From Vibrio splendidus 12E03 (GTDB lineage: Bacteria > Pseudomonadota > Gammaproteobacteria > Enterobacterales > Vibrionaceae): a DNA stretch of 64,000 bases. The DNA lies in the NCBI RefSeq assembly GCF_000272105.2, contig NZ_AJZD02000071.1:22534-86533 (forward strand). The letters are read 5' to 3'. The notes beneath the pieces were generated by a model, which did not search any database, had not been told where the DNA came from, and worked only from the letters and a program-made list of their open reading frames with translations. Position 1 is the stretch's first letter; each line of letters begins with the position of its first letter. The position numbers and the translations under genes are program-made. This document shows positions 45,522 to 54,252 of this stretch, piece by piece.

Positions 45522-48299
45522 GTGCACTTAAGCCCAAATGATGAACATCAATACCGTTACATAACCTTAAATAACGGGTTACGCGTACTGTTAGTTCAGG
45601 ACCAAAATGCTCAAAAAGCAGCAGCCGCATTAGCCGTTAATGTGGGGCACTTTGATGACCCTACAGACCGAGAGGGTTTAGCTCACTACTTAGAGCATAT
45701 GCTATTTTTGGGAACTGAAAAGTATCCAAAGGTCGGAGAGTTCCAAAGTTTTATCAGCCAACATGGCGGCAGCAACAATGCTTGGACGGGAACAGAGCAC
45801 ACCTGCTTCTTTTTTGACGTTGAGTTGAATGCGTTTGAAACCGCACTCGATCGCTTCAGCCAATTTTTCACTGCTCCCCTGTTCAACGAAGAAGCATTAG
45901 ATAAAGAACGCCAAGCCGTTGATTCAGAATATAAGATGAAACTCAACGACGATTCTCGACGCTTGTACCAAGTTACCAAAGAACTAGTGAACCACAATCA
46001 CCCATTCTCGAAGTTTTCTGTCGGTAATATCGATACGTTGGGCGACAGAAACGGCGAGACGATTAGACAAGAGATCTTATCGTTCCACCAGCAACAATAT
46101 TCTGCAGACCTAATGACACTGACGCTGTCTGGCAATCAATCCTTAGATGAAATGCAAGGCTGGGTTGAGGATCGTTTTAGCTCGATTACCAATCACAACC
46201 TGCAAGGAAAAAAGGTTGAAGTACCGATTGTTGGCGAATTAAGCACCGGCGTTCAAGTTCGTGTTGAGCCGATTAAAGAAGTACGCAAACTGATTTTAAC
46301 CTTCCCTATGCCAAGCATGGACGAACACTACGGCATTAAACCATTGTCGTTCTTTGCCCACCTTTTAGGATATGAAGGGGAAGGCAGTTTGATGATGCAG
46401 TTGAAAGAGAAAGGTTGGATTACTTCTCTCTCAGCAGGTGGTGGCGCAAGTGGCAGTAACTATCGTGATTTCACAGTCAGTTGTTCATTGACCATCGAAG
46501 GTTTAACCAAAACCGATAACATCATCCAAGCGGTATTCCAATACATCAAGTTGATTGAGCAACAAGGTATTGAAGAGTGGCGTTACCTAGAAAAGCGTGC
46601 CGTTTTAGAGTCAGCTTTCCGCTTTCAAGAACCAGCAAGACCACTTGATGTAGTGAGTCACCTGGTGATCAACATGCAGCACTACCAAGAGCAAGATGTG
46701 GTGTATGGCGATTACAAGATGTCGCATTTCGATGACGAATTACAGCGTTCTTTGCTCCCTTACTTAAACGTCGACAACATGCGTGCGACCATTGTTGCTC
46801 AAGGGTTCGAGTATGACAGAGAAGCGAAGTGGTATTTTACGCCCTACTCAGTCACTCCTTTCAGCGCAGAACAGGTTCAGAGCTTTACGTGCATCAACCC
46901 CGGTTGGCAGTTCGAGCTGCCAAGCAAAAATCCGTTTATTTGCTACGACTTAGATCCGGCAGAGCTCGAAGGCGACGCTAAACACCCACAACTGTTAGAA
47001 GAGTTGGACGGCTTTAAGCTATGGCACCTGCAAGACCATCAATTTCGAGTTCCGAAAGGTGTGGTGTATATCGCCATCGATAGCCCGCACTCAGTGGCTA
47101 GCCCTAGAAACATCGTCAAAACACGCTTATGTGTAGAGATGTTCTTAGATTCTCTGGAGAAAGATACGTATCAGGCTGAAATTGCAGGTATGGGTTACAA
47201 CATGTATACCCACCAAGGTGGTGTCACACTGACTCTGTCTGGATTCAGCGAAAAGCAGCCACAATTGCTCAATATGATCCTTGAACGCTTTCAAGCACGC
47301 GACTTTAGTCCAACACGCTTCGAAACAATTAAGCATCAATTGCTAAGAAACTGGAATAACGCGTCGCAAGATCGTCCTATTTCGCAACTGTTCAATGCAA
47401 TGACAGGCATCTTACAGCCCAACAACCCTCCTTATGCGGTGTTGATTGAAGCGCTAGAGACGATTGAAGTCGATGAGCTCTCCTCATTTGTTCAATCCAT
47501 TTTGGCTGAGCTTCATGTTGAGATGTTTGTTTATGGTGATTGGCGACAAGCAGACGCTCACAAAATGGCTGAAACACTCAAGGATGCCCTACGAGTTCAA
47601 GATCAGGCTTATGAAGAGTCACTACGTCCGCTAATCATGTTGGGTGAAAACGGCAGCTTCCAGCGTGAAGTGGTGTGTAACCAAGATGATTCAGCAATCG
47701 TGGTTTATTATCAATGCCCAGATATTTCGCCTAAAAATATTGCGCTGTATTCACTGGCAAACCATTTGATGTCGGCTACTTTTTTCCATGAGATACGAAC
47801 CAAGCAACAGCTAGGTTACATGGTAGGCACAGGCAATATGCCGCTCAACCGACACCCAGGTATTGTGTTGTACGTGCAATCGCCTAATGCAGCCCCTGCT
47901 GACTTGTTAGCCTCAATAGATGAGTTCCTCAATGCTTTTTATATGGTGTTGTTAGAGCTAAATGACTACCAATGGCACAGCAGTAAACGCGGCCTATGGA
48001 ATCAGATCTCAACGCCAGATACCACCTTGCGCGGTCGTGCTCAACGCCTATGGGTTGCAATAGGCAATAAGGATCTTGAGTTCAACCAAAGAGAGCGTGT
48101 ATTGGAAGACCTTAAGGGGTTAACTCGTTCGGACATGATGCGTTTTGTGGTGAGTCAGCTAAAACCTCGTACAGCGAATCGTCTGATTATGCACGCACAT
48201 GGTAATGCTCATCAGGACGAAGAAAAGCTATCCGCAGGTGTGGAAATAGGCTCGATTGATGAGTTTCAGTTACGGCCCAAAGATACTGAACTTGGTTAG
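45522..48299 (+). CDS. M16 insulinase-family zinc metallopeptidase (pitrilysin-like)
   Basis: A 925-residue peptidase starting at GTG (GGAG upstream); no in-frame ATG is nearby. The inverted zinc motif is HYLEH (His55, Glu58, His59), with the third ligand Glu136 in DSEYKMKLNDDSRR at the usual 77-residue distance. Four M16 half-domains fit the length of insulysin/protease III. The R-Y pair expected for substrate binding may be in the C-terminal half (NRLIMHAHG is not it). There is no signal peptide, unlike periplasmic protease III of E. coli, so it probably works in the cytosol on small peptides. Confidence 0.92.
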   Translation: MHLSPNDEHQYRYITLNNGLRVLLVQDQNAQKAAAALAVNVGHFDDPTDREGLAHYLEHMLFLGTEKYPKVGEFQSFISQHGGSNNAWTGTEHTCFFFDVELNAFETALDRFSQFFTAPLFNEEALDKERQAVDSEYKMKLNDDSRRLYQVTKELVNHNHPFSKFSVGNIDTLGDRNGETIRQEILSFHQQQYSADLMTLTLSGNQSLDEMQGWVEDRFSSITNHNLQGKKVEVPIVGELSTGVQVRVEPIKEVRKLILTFPMPSMDEHYGIKPLSFFAHLLGYEGEGSLMMQLKEKGWITSLSAGGGASGSNYRDFTVSCSLTIEGLTKTDNIIQAVFQYIKLIEQQGIEEWRYLEKRAVLESAFRFQEPARPLDVVSHLVINMQHYQEQDVVYGDYKMSHFDDELQRSLLPYLNVDNMRATIVAQGFEYDREAKWYFTPYSVTPFSAEQVQSFTCINPGWQFELPSKNPFICYDLDPAELEGDAKHPQLLEELDGFKLWHLQDHQFRVPKGVVYIAIDSPHSVASPRNIVKTRLCVEMFLDSLEKDTYQAEIAGMGYNMYTHQGGVTLTLSGFSEKQPQLLNMILERFQARDFSPTRFETIKHQLLRNWNNASQDRPISQLFNAMTGILQPNNPPYAVLIEALETIEVDELSSFVQSILAELHVEMFVYGDWRQADAHKMAETLKDALRVQDQAYEESLRPLIMLGENGSFQREVVCNQDDSAIVVYYQCPDISPKNIALYSLANHLMSATFFHEIRTKQQLGYMVGTGNMPLNRHPGIVLYVQSPNAAPADLLASIDEFLNAFYMVLLELNDYQWHSSKRGLWNQISTPDTTLRGRAQRLWVAIGNKDLEFNQRERVLEDLKGLTRSDMMRFVVSQLKPRTANRLIMHAHGNAHQDEEKLSAGVEIGSIDEFQLRPKDTELG

Positions 48300-48320
48300 T
48301 CATTCCTAACAGAAAATCAG

Positions 48321-48352
48321 AAGGTTGATGTGCGAGCATCAACCTTTTTTAT
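48321..48352 (+). terminator. Terminator after the M16 peptidase gene
   Basis: Perfect 10-bp stem AAGGTTGATG/CATCAACCTT (48321-48330 with 48337-48346), followed by TTTTATT on the plus strand, 22 bases after the stop. Confidence 0.85.
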
Positions 48353-48372
48353 TGGATGCAGTTTAAAAGCAG

Positions 48373-48512
48373 ATCTCCTATTACGCTCCTTCGTCGCTTT
48401 AGGAGATGACGGTACAGCAGAGTCGATATTCTCCCCAAGGAACTTATGTGCTACCAATGACTACCCATTCCCGACAAGAAGGAACAACTGAGTCGGGAAT
48501 CTCTTTCTTTTT
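48373..48512 (+). repeat. REP/MITE-like double-hairpin element or small RNA
   Basis: Two perfect inverted repeats lie between the terminators of converging genes: ATCTCCTA (48373-48380) with TAGGAGAT (48400-48407), and ATTCCCGAC (48467-48475) with GTCGGGAAT (48492-48500). The second is followed by CTCTTTCTTTTTGC. Elements with the ATTCCCGAC...GTCGGGAAT signature are, as I recall, dispersed in vibrio and other gammaproteobacterial genomes. It could equally be a short transcript ending at that terminator-like hairpin. No second copy was seen in the window. Confidence 0.5.
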
Positions 48513-48523
48513 GCACGTCCCCA

Positions 48524-48562
48524 TAAAAAATAAAGCCCGCATCAATCGTTTGATACGGGCTT
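48524..48562 (-). terminator. Terminator after fadJ
   Basis: On the minus strand AAGCCCGTATCAA pairs with TTGATGCGGGCTT (one wobble, loop of 4), followed by TATTTTTTATGG. It closes the fadIJ operon. Confidence 0.85.
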
Positions 48563-48599
48563 CATAATCAATGTACTAGAAAGTTACTTCTAGAGAGAG

Positions 48600-50816
48600 T
48601 TACTTGTAAAAAGACTCATCCAAACCAGCACGTGTCAGTAGGCCATCACATGGCGCGAAACGATCACCATACTTCACAGCAAAATCGTTCATCATCTCAA
48701 CCAGTGACTTAATACCAATTTGGTCCATATAACGGAACGGACCACCTAAGAATGGCGGGAAACCGATACCAAAAATAGCACCAATATCGCCATCACGAGG
48801 GCTACGGATAATGCCATCATCTAGACAACGAACCGCTTCATTCAACATAGGTAACACACAACGCATTGCGATGTCGTTATCACTTAGCTTAGGTTCAGGT
48901 TGCAGCTTAAGCAGCTTGTAAACTGACTTATCGACTTCCTTCTTCTTCCCTTTGTAGGTATAGAAACCCTTACCACTCTTGCGGCCTTTGCGGTTGTCGT
49001 TCAGAAGAATGTCGAACACATCAGGGCCTTGGAAACGATCGCCTAACTCATTCACTAAAATAGGAATGATCTTAGCTCCGATATCAACACCCACCTCATC
49101 TAGTAATGTGATAGGGCCAACCGGGAAACCGAAGTCCAATAACGTGCTGTCGAGCTTTTCAATCGGCTCGTTTGCTAGCAGTAAATGCGCAGCTTCATTC
49201 ATGTACGGAGCAAGAATACGGTTCACGTAGAAGCCAGCCGTATCTTTCACAACAATCGGCGTTTTACCTTGCTTCTTCGCTAATGCAACCACCGTCGAGA
49301 TCGTCTCTTCTGACGTTGTTTCATGAGGAATAACTTCAACCAGCGGCATTTTCTCTGCTGGGCTGAAGTAGTGAAGACCGACAACGTTTTCTGGTCGCTG
49401 CGCCTTCTCTGCAATCTTATGGATTGGCAATGAAGAAGTGTTTGTCGCGAAGATAGTCTCTGGCTTAGCATTGGCTTCAATATCTGCAACCATTGATTGC
49501 TTGAGGTCGAGATCTTCAAATACCGCTTCAATCACCACATCGGTGTGGTTAAAACTCGTGAAGTCGATACCACCAGAAAGCTGAAGCATCTTACTTTCAA
49601 GGCCCGCTCTGCTCAGAATGCGGCGCTTACGCTGCTTATCGAACAACTTGAAGTTGTAGTTAAGCGCGTTCAACACACCTTCATTTGATACGTCTTTAAT
49701 GCGCACAGGCACTTTCGCCTTAGCAACACTGACATGGCTGATGCCTGCGCCCATAAGACCACCGCCCAGCACACCAACACGCTTAACCGCTTTGGGTTCT
49801 GCGTCTGCGCCGTGCTCTTTTTTCATTTCCGTAGTCGCAAAGAAAATCGAACGAAGGGCTTTAGATTCAGAAGTCATAACCAGTTCTGAGAAACGCTTCG
49901 CTTCATACTGAAGGCCTTTGTCAAAGCCGTTCTCAAGGCCATAACGAATGACATCTAGAATCGCATCTGCTGCTGGGTAATTTCCGCGTGTTTTCTGATT
50001 TGTCTTCTTAGAAGCTTGTTCAAAAATCACTTTACGACCAAGGCCGTTACGTGAAATCAGCTTTTCTTTGGTCGACGCTTGGCTTTTCGATGCTAGACGC
50101 TTACCTTTTTTACTGCCCGTATTCTTTTCAACAAAGCTTTTAGCGACTTCAAGCAGTATTGTTTCAGGTACACAAGCATCCACAACACCAAGCGATTTCG
50201 CTTTCTTAGCGCGCAGTTGCTTGCCCGTAAGGATTAGGTCGAGCGATGGTAACAAACCGATAAGGCGAGGCAGACGCTGTGTACCGCCAGAACCCGGCAA
50301 TAAGCCTAATTGTACTTCTGGCAGACCAAGACGAGTCTTATCTGAATCGGTACATACACGGTAATCACACGCCAGTGCGAGCTCTAAACCACCACCTAAA
50401 CATGGGCCATGAATCGCTGCGACCACTGGGTACGGCAGTTCAGACAGAGTTTGGAACATCTCCTGCCCTTGGCGAGCCAGAGACTGTGCTTCGTCAGCCG
50501 TTTTACACGCATCAAGCATTCGAACATCAGCGCCAGCAATAAAGTTATCAGGCTTAAGAGAATGAACAATTAGCCCTTTAACGCGGCTTTGCTTCTCTTT
50601 TAACTGCTCAAAGATCGCTTTCATCTCTTCAGCAAAAGCCGCTTGTAGCGTGTTCATTTTCTCGCCTGGTACATCAATCGCTAGCCAAGCAATGTCTTGG
50701 TCATCGATGTTAAGAGAGAATGCAGTCGCTTTCTTTTTCGGTGCTTCAGTCACTGGAGTTGAATCCACGTTAGTGACTGCTTCTTTTTCTGTTGTTGCAT
50801 CAAGAGTCGTAGACAT
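48600..50816 (-). CDS. fadJ: Fatty-acid oxidation complex alpha subunit FadJ
   Basis: The ATG at 50816, preceded by GGAGG, gives 738 residues; a longer open frame upstream overlaps fadI and is rejected. An alanine/threonine-rich N-terminal lead ([18 protein letters not shown]) is followed by the enoyl-CoA hydratase domain ([18 protein letters not shown]) and the NAD-binding 3-hydroxyacyl-CoA dehydrogenase domain ([15 protein letters not shown], then [11 protein letters not shown] and [17 protein letters not shown]). The C-terminal dehydrogenase repeat ends the protein. It carries out hydration and oxidation in beta-oxidation. The start overlaps the fadI stop (TAATG), so the two are translated together. 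Confidence 0.95.
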   Translation of the reverse strand: MSTTLDATTEKEAVTNVDSTPVTEAPKKKATAFSLNIDDQDIAWLAIDVPGEKMNTLQAAFAEEMKAIFEQLKEKQSRVKGLIVHSLKPDNFIAGADVRMLDACKTADEAQSLARQGQEMFQTLSELPYPVVAAIHGPCLGGGLELALACDYRVCTDSDKTRLGLPEVQLGLLPGSGGTQRLPRLIGLLPSLDLILTGKQLRAKKAKSLGVVDACVPETILLEVAKSFVEKNTGSKKGKRLASKSQASTKEKLISRNGLGRKVIFEQASKKTNQKTRGNYPAADAILDVIRYGLENGFDKGLQYEAKRFSELVMTSESKALRSIFFATTEMKKEHGADAEPKAVKRVGVLGGGLMGAGISHVSVAKAKVPVRIKDVSNEGVLNALNYNFKLFDKQRKRRILSRAGLESKMLQLSGGIDFTSFNHTDVVIEAVFEDLDLKQSMVADIEANAKPETIFATNTSSLPIHKIAEKAQRPENVVGLHYFSPAEKMPLVEVIPHETTSEETISTVVALAKKQGKTPIVVKDTAGFYVNRILAPYMNEAAHLLLANEPIEKLDSTLLDFGFPVGPITLLDEVGVDIGAKIIPILVNELGDRFQGPDVFDILLNDNRKGRKSGKGFYTYKGKKKEVDKSVYKLLKLQPEPKLSDNDIAMRCVLPMLNEAVRCLDDGIIRSPRDGDIGAIFGIGFPPFLGGPFRYMDQIGIKSLVEMMNDFAVKYGDRFAPCDGLLTRAGLDESFYK

Positions 50817-52123
50817 TATTCTACCTCCAAGATCATTGCTGCACCTAAACCACCAGCAGCACATGCTGTATTCAGTGCTAAGCCGCCACCGCGACGTTTT
50901 AATTCACGTAATGTTTGAGTCATCATACGCGCACCAGTTGCTGCGAACGGGTGGCCGTAAGCAATTGAACTGCCCAGCACGTTGAACTTATCCATATCAA
51001 TCTCACCGATCGCTTTGTCACGGCCAAGGTTCTTCTGTGCGAACTCATCACTCGCAAACATTTTCACATTCGCTAGAACTTGAGCTGCGAATGCTTCATG
51101 CATCTCGATAAGCGTAAGGTCCGATAGTTCTAAGCCAGTGTTTTTCAATACTTGCGAGGTAGCGTACGTTGGTCCCATCAGCATATCCGTTTCAACACCA
51201 ATAGCTGAGAACGCATAGCCACGAATATAACCCAGTACTTCTAAGCCTAGCTCTTTCGCTTTGCCTTCGCGCATCAACATCACCGCAGCGCCGCCATCAG
51301 TCAGCGGCGTTGCATTCGCAGCGGTCACACTGCCGTATTTTCTATCGAAAGCAGGACGAAGCTTAGCGTAGCCTTCAACCGTTGAGTCATGACGAATGTT
51401 GTTATCTTCCGCTAGGTACTTTTTGTACGGTGCCGGAAATGCCGTCATTACTTCGTCTTTAATCTTGCCTTCTTTCCATGCTTGAGAAGCCAAAGAGTGA
51501 GAACGGTGAGCAAGTGCATCTTGAGCTTCACGAGTAATACCGTGTGTCTTAGCCATCTGCTCAGCAGTTTGTCCCATGGATAAACCGGTCGAATATTCAG
51601 CAACGGCAGGCGGTACTGGCATCAAATCTTTTACTGAAAGTGTTTTGAGAATTTTCAGTTTTTGGCCCATGGTTTTGGTTTTGCTCAGTGCTAATAAATT
51701 TGCAGCTAGCTTTTTGGAAACGCCAATAGGCAATACAGAAGAAGAATCGGCACCACCAGCAATACCGACATCAATCGTGCCAGCCATAATGCTTTCGGTC
51801 ACGTTGACTGCTGCTTGAAAGCTGGTCGCACACGCTCGAGTCACACTGTAAGCATCGGTATTGATATCCATACCGGTACCCAACACTATTTCACGCGCGA
51901 TGTTTGGTGCTTCTGGCATCTGAACAACTTGGCCGAACACGACTTGTTCGATTAGCGCAGGATCGACATCAGTTCTTGCGAGCATTTCACTCACAACCAT
52001 TTTGCCTAAGTCGACCGCAGGCACTTGGCTAAATTCTGTGCTCTGACGAGCGAATGGGGTTCGTAATCCAGCGACAACGGCAACACGTTCTCCAGAACGC
52101 GTTTTGACTTCCTGTTTGCCCAT
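50816..52123 (-). CDS. fadI: 3-ketoacyl-CoA thiolase FadI
   Basis: A 435-residue thiolase. The acylated cysteine is Cys98 in [12 protein letters not shown]; the other active-site residues are in [22 protein letters not shown] and the C-terminal [16 protein letters not shown] (second Cys). FadI rather than FadA is supported by the operon with fadJ. It cleaves 3-ketoacyl-CoA to release acetyl-CoA. A FadR-operator-like sequence lies 18-34 bases upstream of the start, overlapping the expected promoter/leader, consistent with FadR repression. Confidence 0.95.
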   Translation of the reverse strand: MGKQEVKTRSGERVAVVAGLRTPFARQSTEFSQVPAVDLGKMVVSEMLARTDVDPALIEQVVFGQVVQMPEAPNIAREIVLGTGMDINTDAYSVTRACATSFQAAVNVTESIMAGTIDVGIAGGADSSSVLPIGVSKKLAANLLALSKTKTMGQKLKILKTLSVKDLMPVPPAVAEYSTGLSMGQTAEQMAKTHGITREAQDALAHRSHSLASQAWKEGKIKDEVMTAFPAPYKKYLAEDNNIRHDSTVEGYAKLRPAFDRKYGSVTAANATPLTDGGAAVMLMREGKAKELGLEVLGYIRGYAFSAIGVETDMLMGPTYATSQVLKNTGLELSDLTLIEMHEAFAAQVLANVKMFASDEFAQKNLGRDKAIGEIDMDKFNVLGSSIAYGHPFAATGARMMTQTLRELKRRGGGLALNTACAAGGLGAAMILEVE

Positions 52124-52140
52124 GGTTTCTCCTTAAAGTT

Positions 52141-52157
52141 AAGAGGTCTGACCTGAA
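52141..52157 (-). promoter_or_regulatory. FadR-operator-like site at fadIJ
   Basis: AAGAGGTCTGACCTGAA matches the FadR consensus AACTGGTCNGACCTGTT at 13 positions including the full core GGTCTGACC. It lies just upstream of fadI, where FadR binding would block transcription. FadR control of fadIJ is established in E. coli; here it is inferred from sequence. Confidence 0.7.
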
Positions 52158-52343
52158 ACATTGTAAAGAAGTTGTTAATTAAATCAAACGAGCGTTTAAA
52201 TAAACGTGATACGAGTATCTCACTGTTTGAAAATATAACTGCACATTCAGGCGAACCTTTTTGGGTGAAAGGTTGTCGTAAGAGACTAAACTATTGTAAG
52301 CAAAGACTGTTATAGCGGTGTAGGAGATTGGTTTTCTCGAGGC

Positions 52344-52509
52344 AAAAAAAAAACCACACAAAGCTGTGTGGTCGGAATGTGTATAAAGCAATTAACTTGA
52401 CGCCAATTGAAAATAATCAGTTTCCTGATTAGGAGAAAGTAAAGTCAGCCTTCAAAAGGAAGTGTCGTCTTGCTCAACATGCTAGCCACGAATGACTAAC
52501 TAGACGACA
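52344..52509 (-). ncRNA. Candidate structured small RNA between the ECF sigma gene and fadI
   Basis: No reading frame explains a strong minus-strand terminator here (perfect 8-bp ACCACACA/TGTGTGGT stem, 52353-52360 with 52365-52372, followed by ten T). Upstream of it on the same strand lie three further structures: TGTCGTCT/AGACGACA (52502-52509 with 52463-52470), a CCTT/AAGG hairpin, and AATCAG-GAAA-CTGATT (52415-52430) with a GNRA tetraloop. A -10 TATAGT lies at 52516-52521, placing a start near 52509, exactly at the first stem. The predicted RNA is about 165 nt. The -35 is not clear. Confidence 0.6.
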
Positions 52510-52523
52510 AGGTGTACTATAAC

Positions 52524-52658
52524 TTTTTCAGGGTCTTAGATTTTGAAGTAGATCAATTTTAATGTGATTTTACGAATTCCAGCCGCCGTTCGCTCTAAAG
52601 ACGAAACAGACTATAAACGAAGCACAACGTATAGAGGACAGCTATACGCAGAGCAATT
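52524..52658. other. Intergenic region upstream of the ECF sigma gene
   Basis: Contains the presumed promoters of the sigma gene (plus) and of the small RNA candidate (minus). A perfect inverted repeat CGTATAG (52628-52634) and CTATACG (52642-52648) with a 7-base centre lies about 12 bases before the GGAGG ribosome-binding site. It is either an operator or a leader hairpin. The stretch between 52158 and 52343 shows no gene. Confidence 0.45.
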
Positions 52659-52670
52659 ATGGAGGCTCGT

Positions 52671-53234
52671 GTGTCAATAATAAAAATGTTTGGAAAGAAA
52701 AAAGCCAAGCGTCCGGTCAACTCTGATATGGACAAACAAAGAAAATACGAAGCACTCGTACGTGCCTATCACCGTGACCTCTTTCGCTACGCCTATTGGT
52801 TATGCAAAGACAAAAGCATTGCCGAAGATTTAGTGCAAGAAACTTGCCTTCGTGCATGGAAGTCACTCGATAGCCTTCAAGATGAAAAAGCCGCTAAATC
52901 TTGGCTGATTACCATCTTGAGACGCGAGAACGCTCGACGTTTTGAACGCAAACAGTTTGATCTGGTTGATATCGACGATCACGGTAACGATGCTAGTGTC
53001 AGTGATGACCCGCACCATCAGCATCAGTGGTTGCAAGCCCAGATCATGAAACTTGAAATTGATTACCGTGAACCTCTCTTCTTGCAAGTGATTGGTGGTT
53101 TTAGTGGTGATGAGATTGCCGATATTCTCGATCTCAACAAAAACACGGTGATGACACGTTTATTCAGAGCTCGAAATCAGTTGAAAGAGCTGTTGGATAC
53201 AGAAGAGGCAGAGAGGGGGCAACATAATGGATGA
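52671..53234 (+). CDS. ECF-like RNA polymerase sigma factor
   Basis: GTG at 52671 (GGAGG 5 bases upstream) gives 187 residues; the ATG at 52659 overlaps that binding site and is less likely. Sigma region 2 is RAYHRDLFRYAYWLCKD with AEDLVQETCLRAWKSL; region 4 is YREPLFLQVIGGFSGDEIAD and NTVMTRLFRARNQLKELL. Only these two regions are present, as in group 4 sigma factors. It overlaps by 8 bases with a DUF3379 membrane protein gene, the usual position of an anti-sigma factor. Neighbours on both sides (fadIJ, two fadL) handle fatty acids, so it may control lipid or envelope functions; the target set is unknown. Confidence 0.88.
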   Translation: MSIIKMFGKKKAKRPVNSDMDKQRKYEALVRAYHRDLFRYAYWLCKDKSIAEDLVQETCLRAWKSLDSLQDEKAAKSWLITILRRENARRFERKQFDLVDIDDHGNDASVSDDPHHQHQWLQAQIMKLEIDYREPLFLQVIGGFSGDEIADILDLNKNTVMTRLFRARNQLKELLDTEEAERGQHNG

Positions 53235-53955
53235 TTTGGAATTTCGTCGTCGTGTATTGTCGGAACCTAAACAACGTACACAAGATATTGTTGATGCGGC
53301 CGCGAATAGCGAAGCCAATAGTAACTTCTTAGACGATGTACTAGCGCTTGATAAACAGATCCACTCTGCAATGAATGTGGATGTGCCAGACGATCTTGCT
53401 GATCGCATTCTGTTCAATCAGACCTCAAGCGAAGAAAGCAAAGTGGTAAGGCCGACTTTTGCTCGACGAGCAATGGCGATGGCTGCCTCGGTAGCATTTG
53501 TAGCCGGTTTATTGGTTGGCCAAGTTAACTGGGGAAATGCACTCGTATCTCCCGCTCAAGCAAGTTTGGTCGATACCGCGATGAAACATGTGGTTGATGA
53601 AAAAAGCTTCGTTAGTTCTATCGATGAGCAGGTTACATCGCAGCAGATCAACGCCAAGATGAACCCATTTGCATATCAATTCGATGAGGCATTTCCTTAT
53701 CACGTGTATTACTTGAACCATTGTGGTTTTGGTAAGTCCAATGCAATGCACATGGTCTTCCAAGGTGAGAAAGGTAAAGTAACTCTATTTTTAACTGGAA
53801 TCCCAACAGACAAAGCCGTCGATTTTGACGAAAAAGGTATGTCTGGTTCAGTTACACCAATCGATAACAGTAGCCTGATCCTTGTTGGTGAAGATGGTGA
53901 GGATGTTTCCAAAATCGCCGAAAATCTGACAAAAATGATCAAACCGATGAGCTAA
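53227..53955 (+). CDS. DUF3379-family membrane protein, putative anti-sigma factor
   Basis: A 242-residue protein. The N-terminal cytoplasmic part (MDDLEFRRRVLSEPKQRTQ onwards, about 1-78) is followed by one transmembrane helix (about 83-101, AMAMAASVAFVAGLLVG) and a periplasmic domain of about 140 residues containing YHVYYLNHCGFGKSNAMHM. This topology and the 8-base overlap with the sigma gene are those of anti-sigma factors. I recognise the family as DUF3379 but no biochemical function is established to my knowledge. A strong terminator follows. Confidence 0.82.
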   Translation: MDDLEFRRRVLSEPKQRTQDIVDAAANSEANSNFLDDVLALDKQIHSAMNVDVPDDLADRILFNQTSSEESKVVRPTFARRAMAMAASVAFVAGLLVGQVNWGNALVSPAQASLVDTAMKHVVDEKSFVSSIDEQVTSQQINAKMNPFAYQFDEAFPYHVYYLNHCGFGKSNAMHMVFQGEKGKVTLFLTGIPTDKAVDFDEKGMSGSVTPIDNSSLILVGEDGEDVSKIAENLTKMIKPMS

Positions 53956-53980
53956 TTCGCTCTTAAAGCCCCGTCACAAA

Positions 53981-54020
53981 AGGCCCAGCAATTATATTAC
54001 TGATATTGCTGGGCTTTATT
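53981..54020 (+). terminator. Terminator after the sigma/anti-sigma pair
   Basis: Imperfect long stem with core GCCCAGCAAT and ATTGCTGGGC, followed by TTTATTTATAAATAA on the plus strand. Confidence 0.8.
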
Positions 54021-54145
54021 TATAAATAAACCGAAAAACCATTCACACCACCAATATCTCTAGAGTTAAAACTCTAAAAAACAGCATTTCGCACCATTTT
54101 CGTGCCAGATAGGCGTCATTTCCATAATTTTCCACTCAAAATTTC

Positions 54146-54162
54146 CAATGGTCGGATTTGTA
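54146..54162 (+). promoter_or_regulatory. FadR-operator-like site upstream of the first fadL
   Basis: CAATGGTCGGATTTGTA matches the FadR consensus AACTGGTCNGACCTGTT at about 12 positions, including TGGTCGGA. A -10 like TATACT lies at 54168-54173, so FadR binding would cover the promoter. FadR repression of fadL is established in E. coli. Confidence 0.5.
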
Positions 54163-54194
54163 TATCGTATACTTGCGAATAGGATCAGCCACCA

Positions 54195-54210
54195 TTGAGC
54201 AATTGCTCAA
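54195..54210. promoter_or_regulatory. 16-bp perfect palindrome in the fadL leader
   Basis: TTGAGCAATTGCTCAA lies downstream of the -10-like TATACT and about 42 bases before the fadL start. It could be an operator for a dimeric regulator or a leader hairpin. Confidence 0.4.
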
Positions 54211-54252
54211 ATTAATCGCCCTGTAGAGGCGGATATATAAAGGAATAAATGA

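Noticed and set aside
50817..50864. Longer N-terminus of FadJ inside fadI
   Set aside because: The ATG at 50816 has GGAGG and the classic TAATG overlap; the upstream part ([14 protein letters not shown]) is the fadI end in another frame.
52179..52391. 70-codon minus-strand frame overlapping the terminator upstream of fadI
   Set aside because: Its start lies upstream of the strong terminator, which it would have to cross; no binding site and no recognisable domain. A non-coding RNA explains the terminator better.
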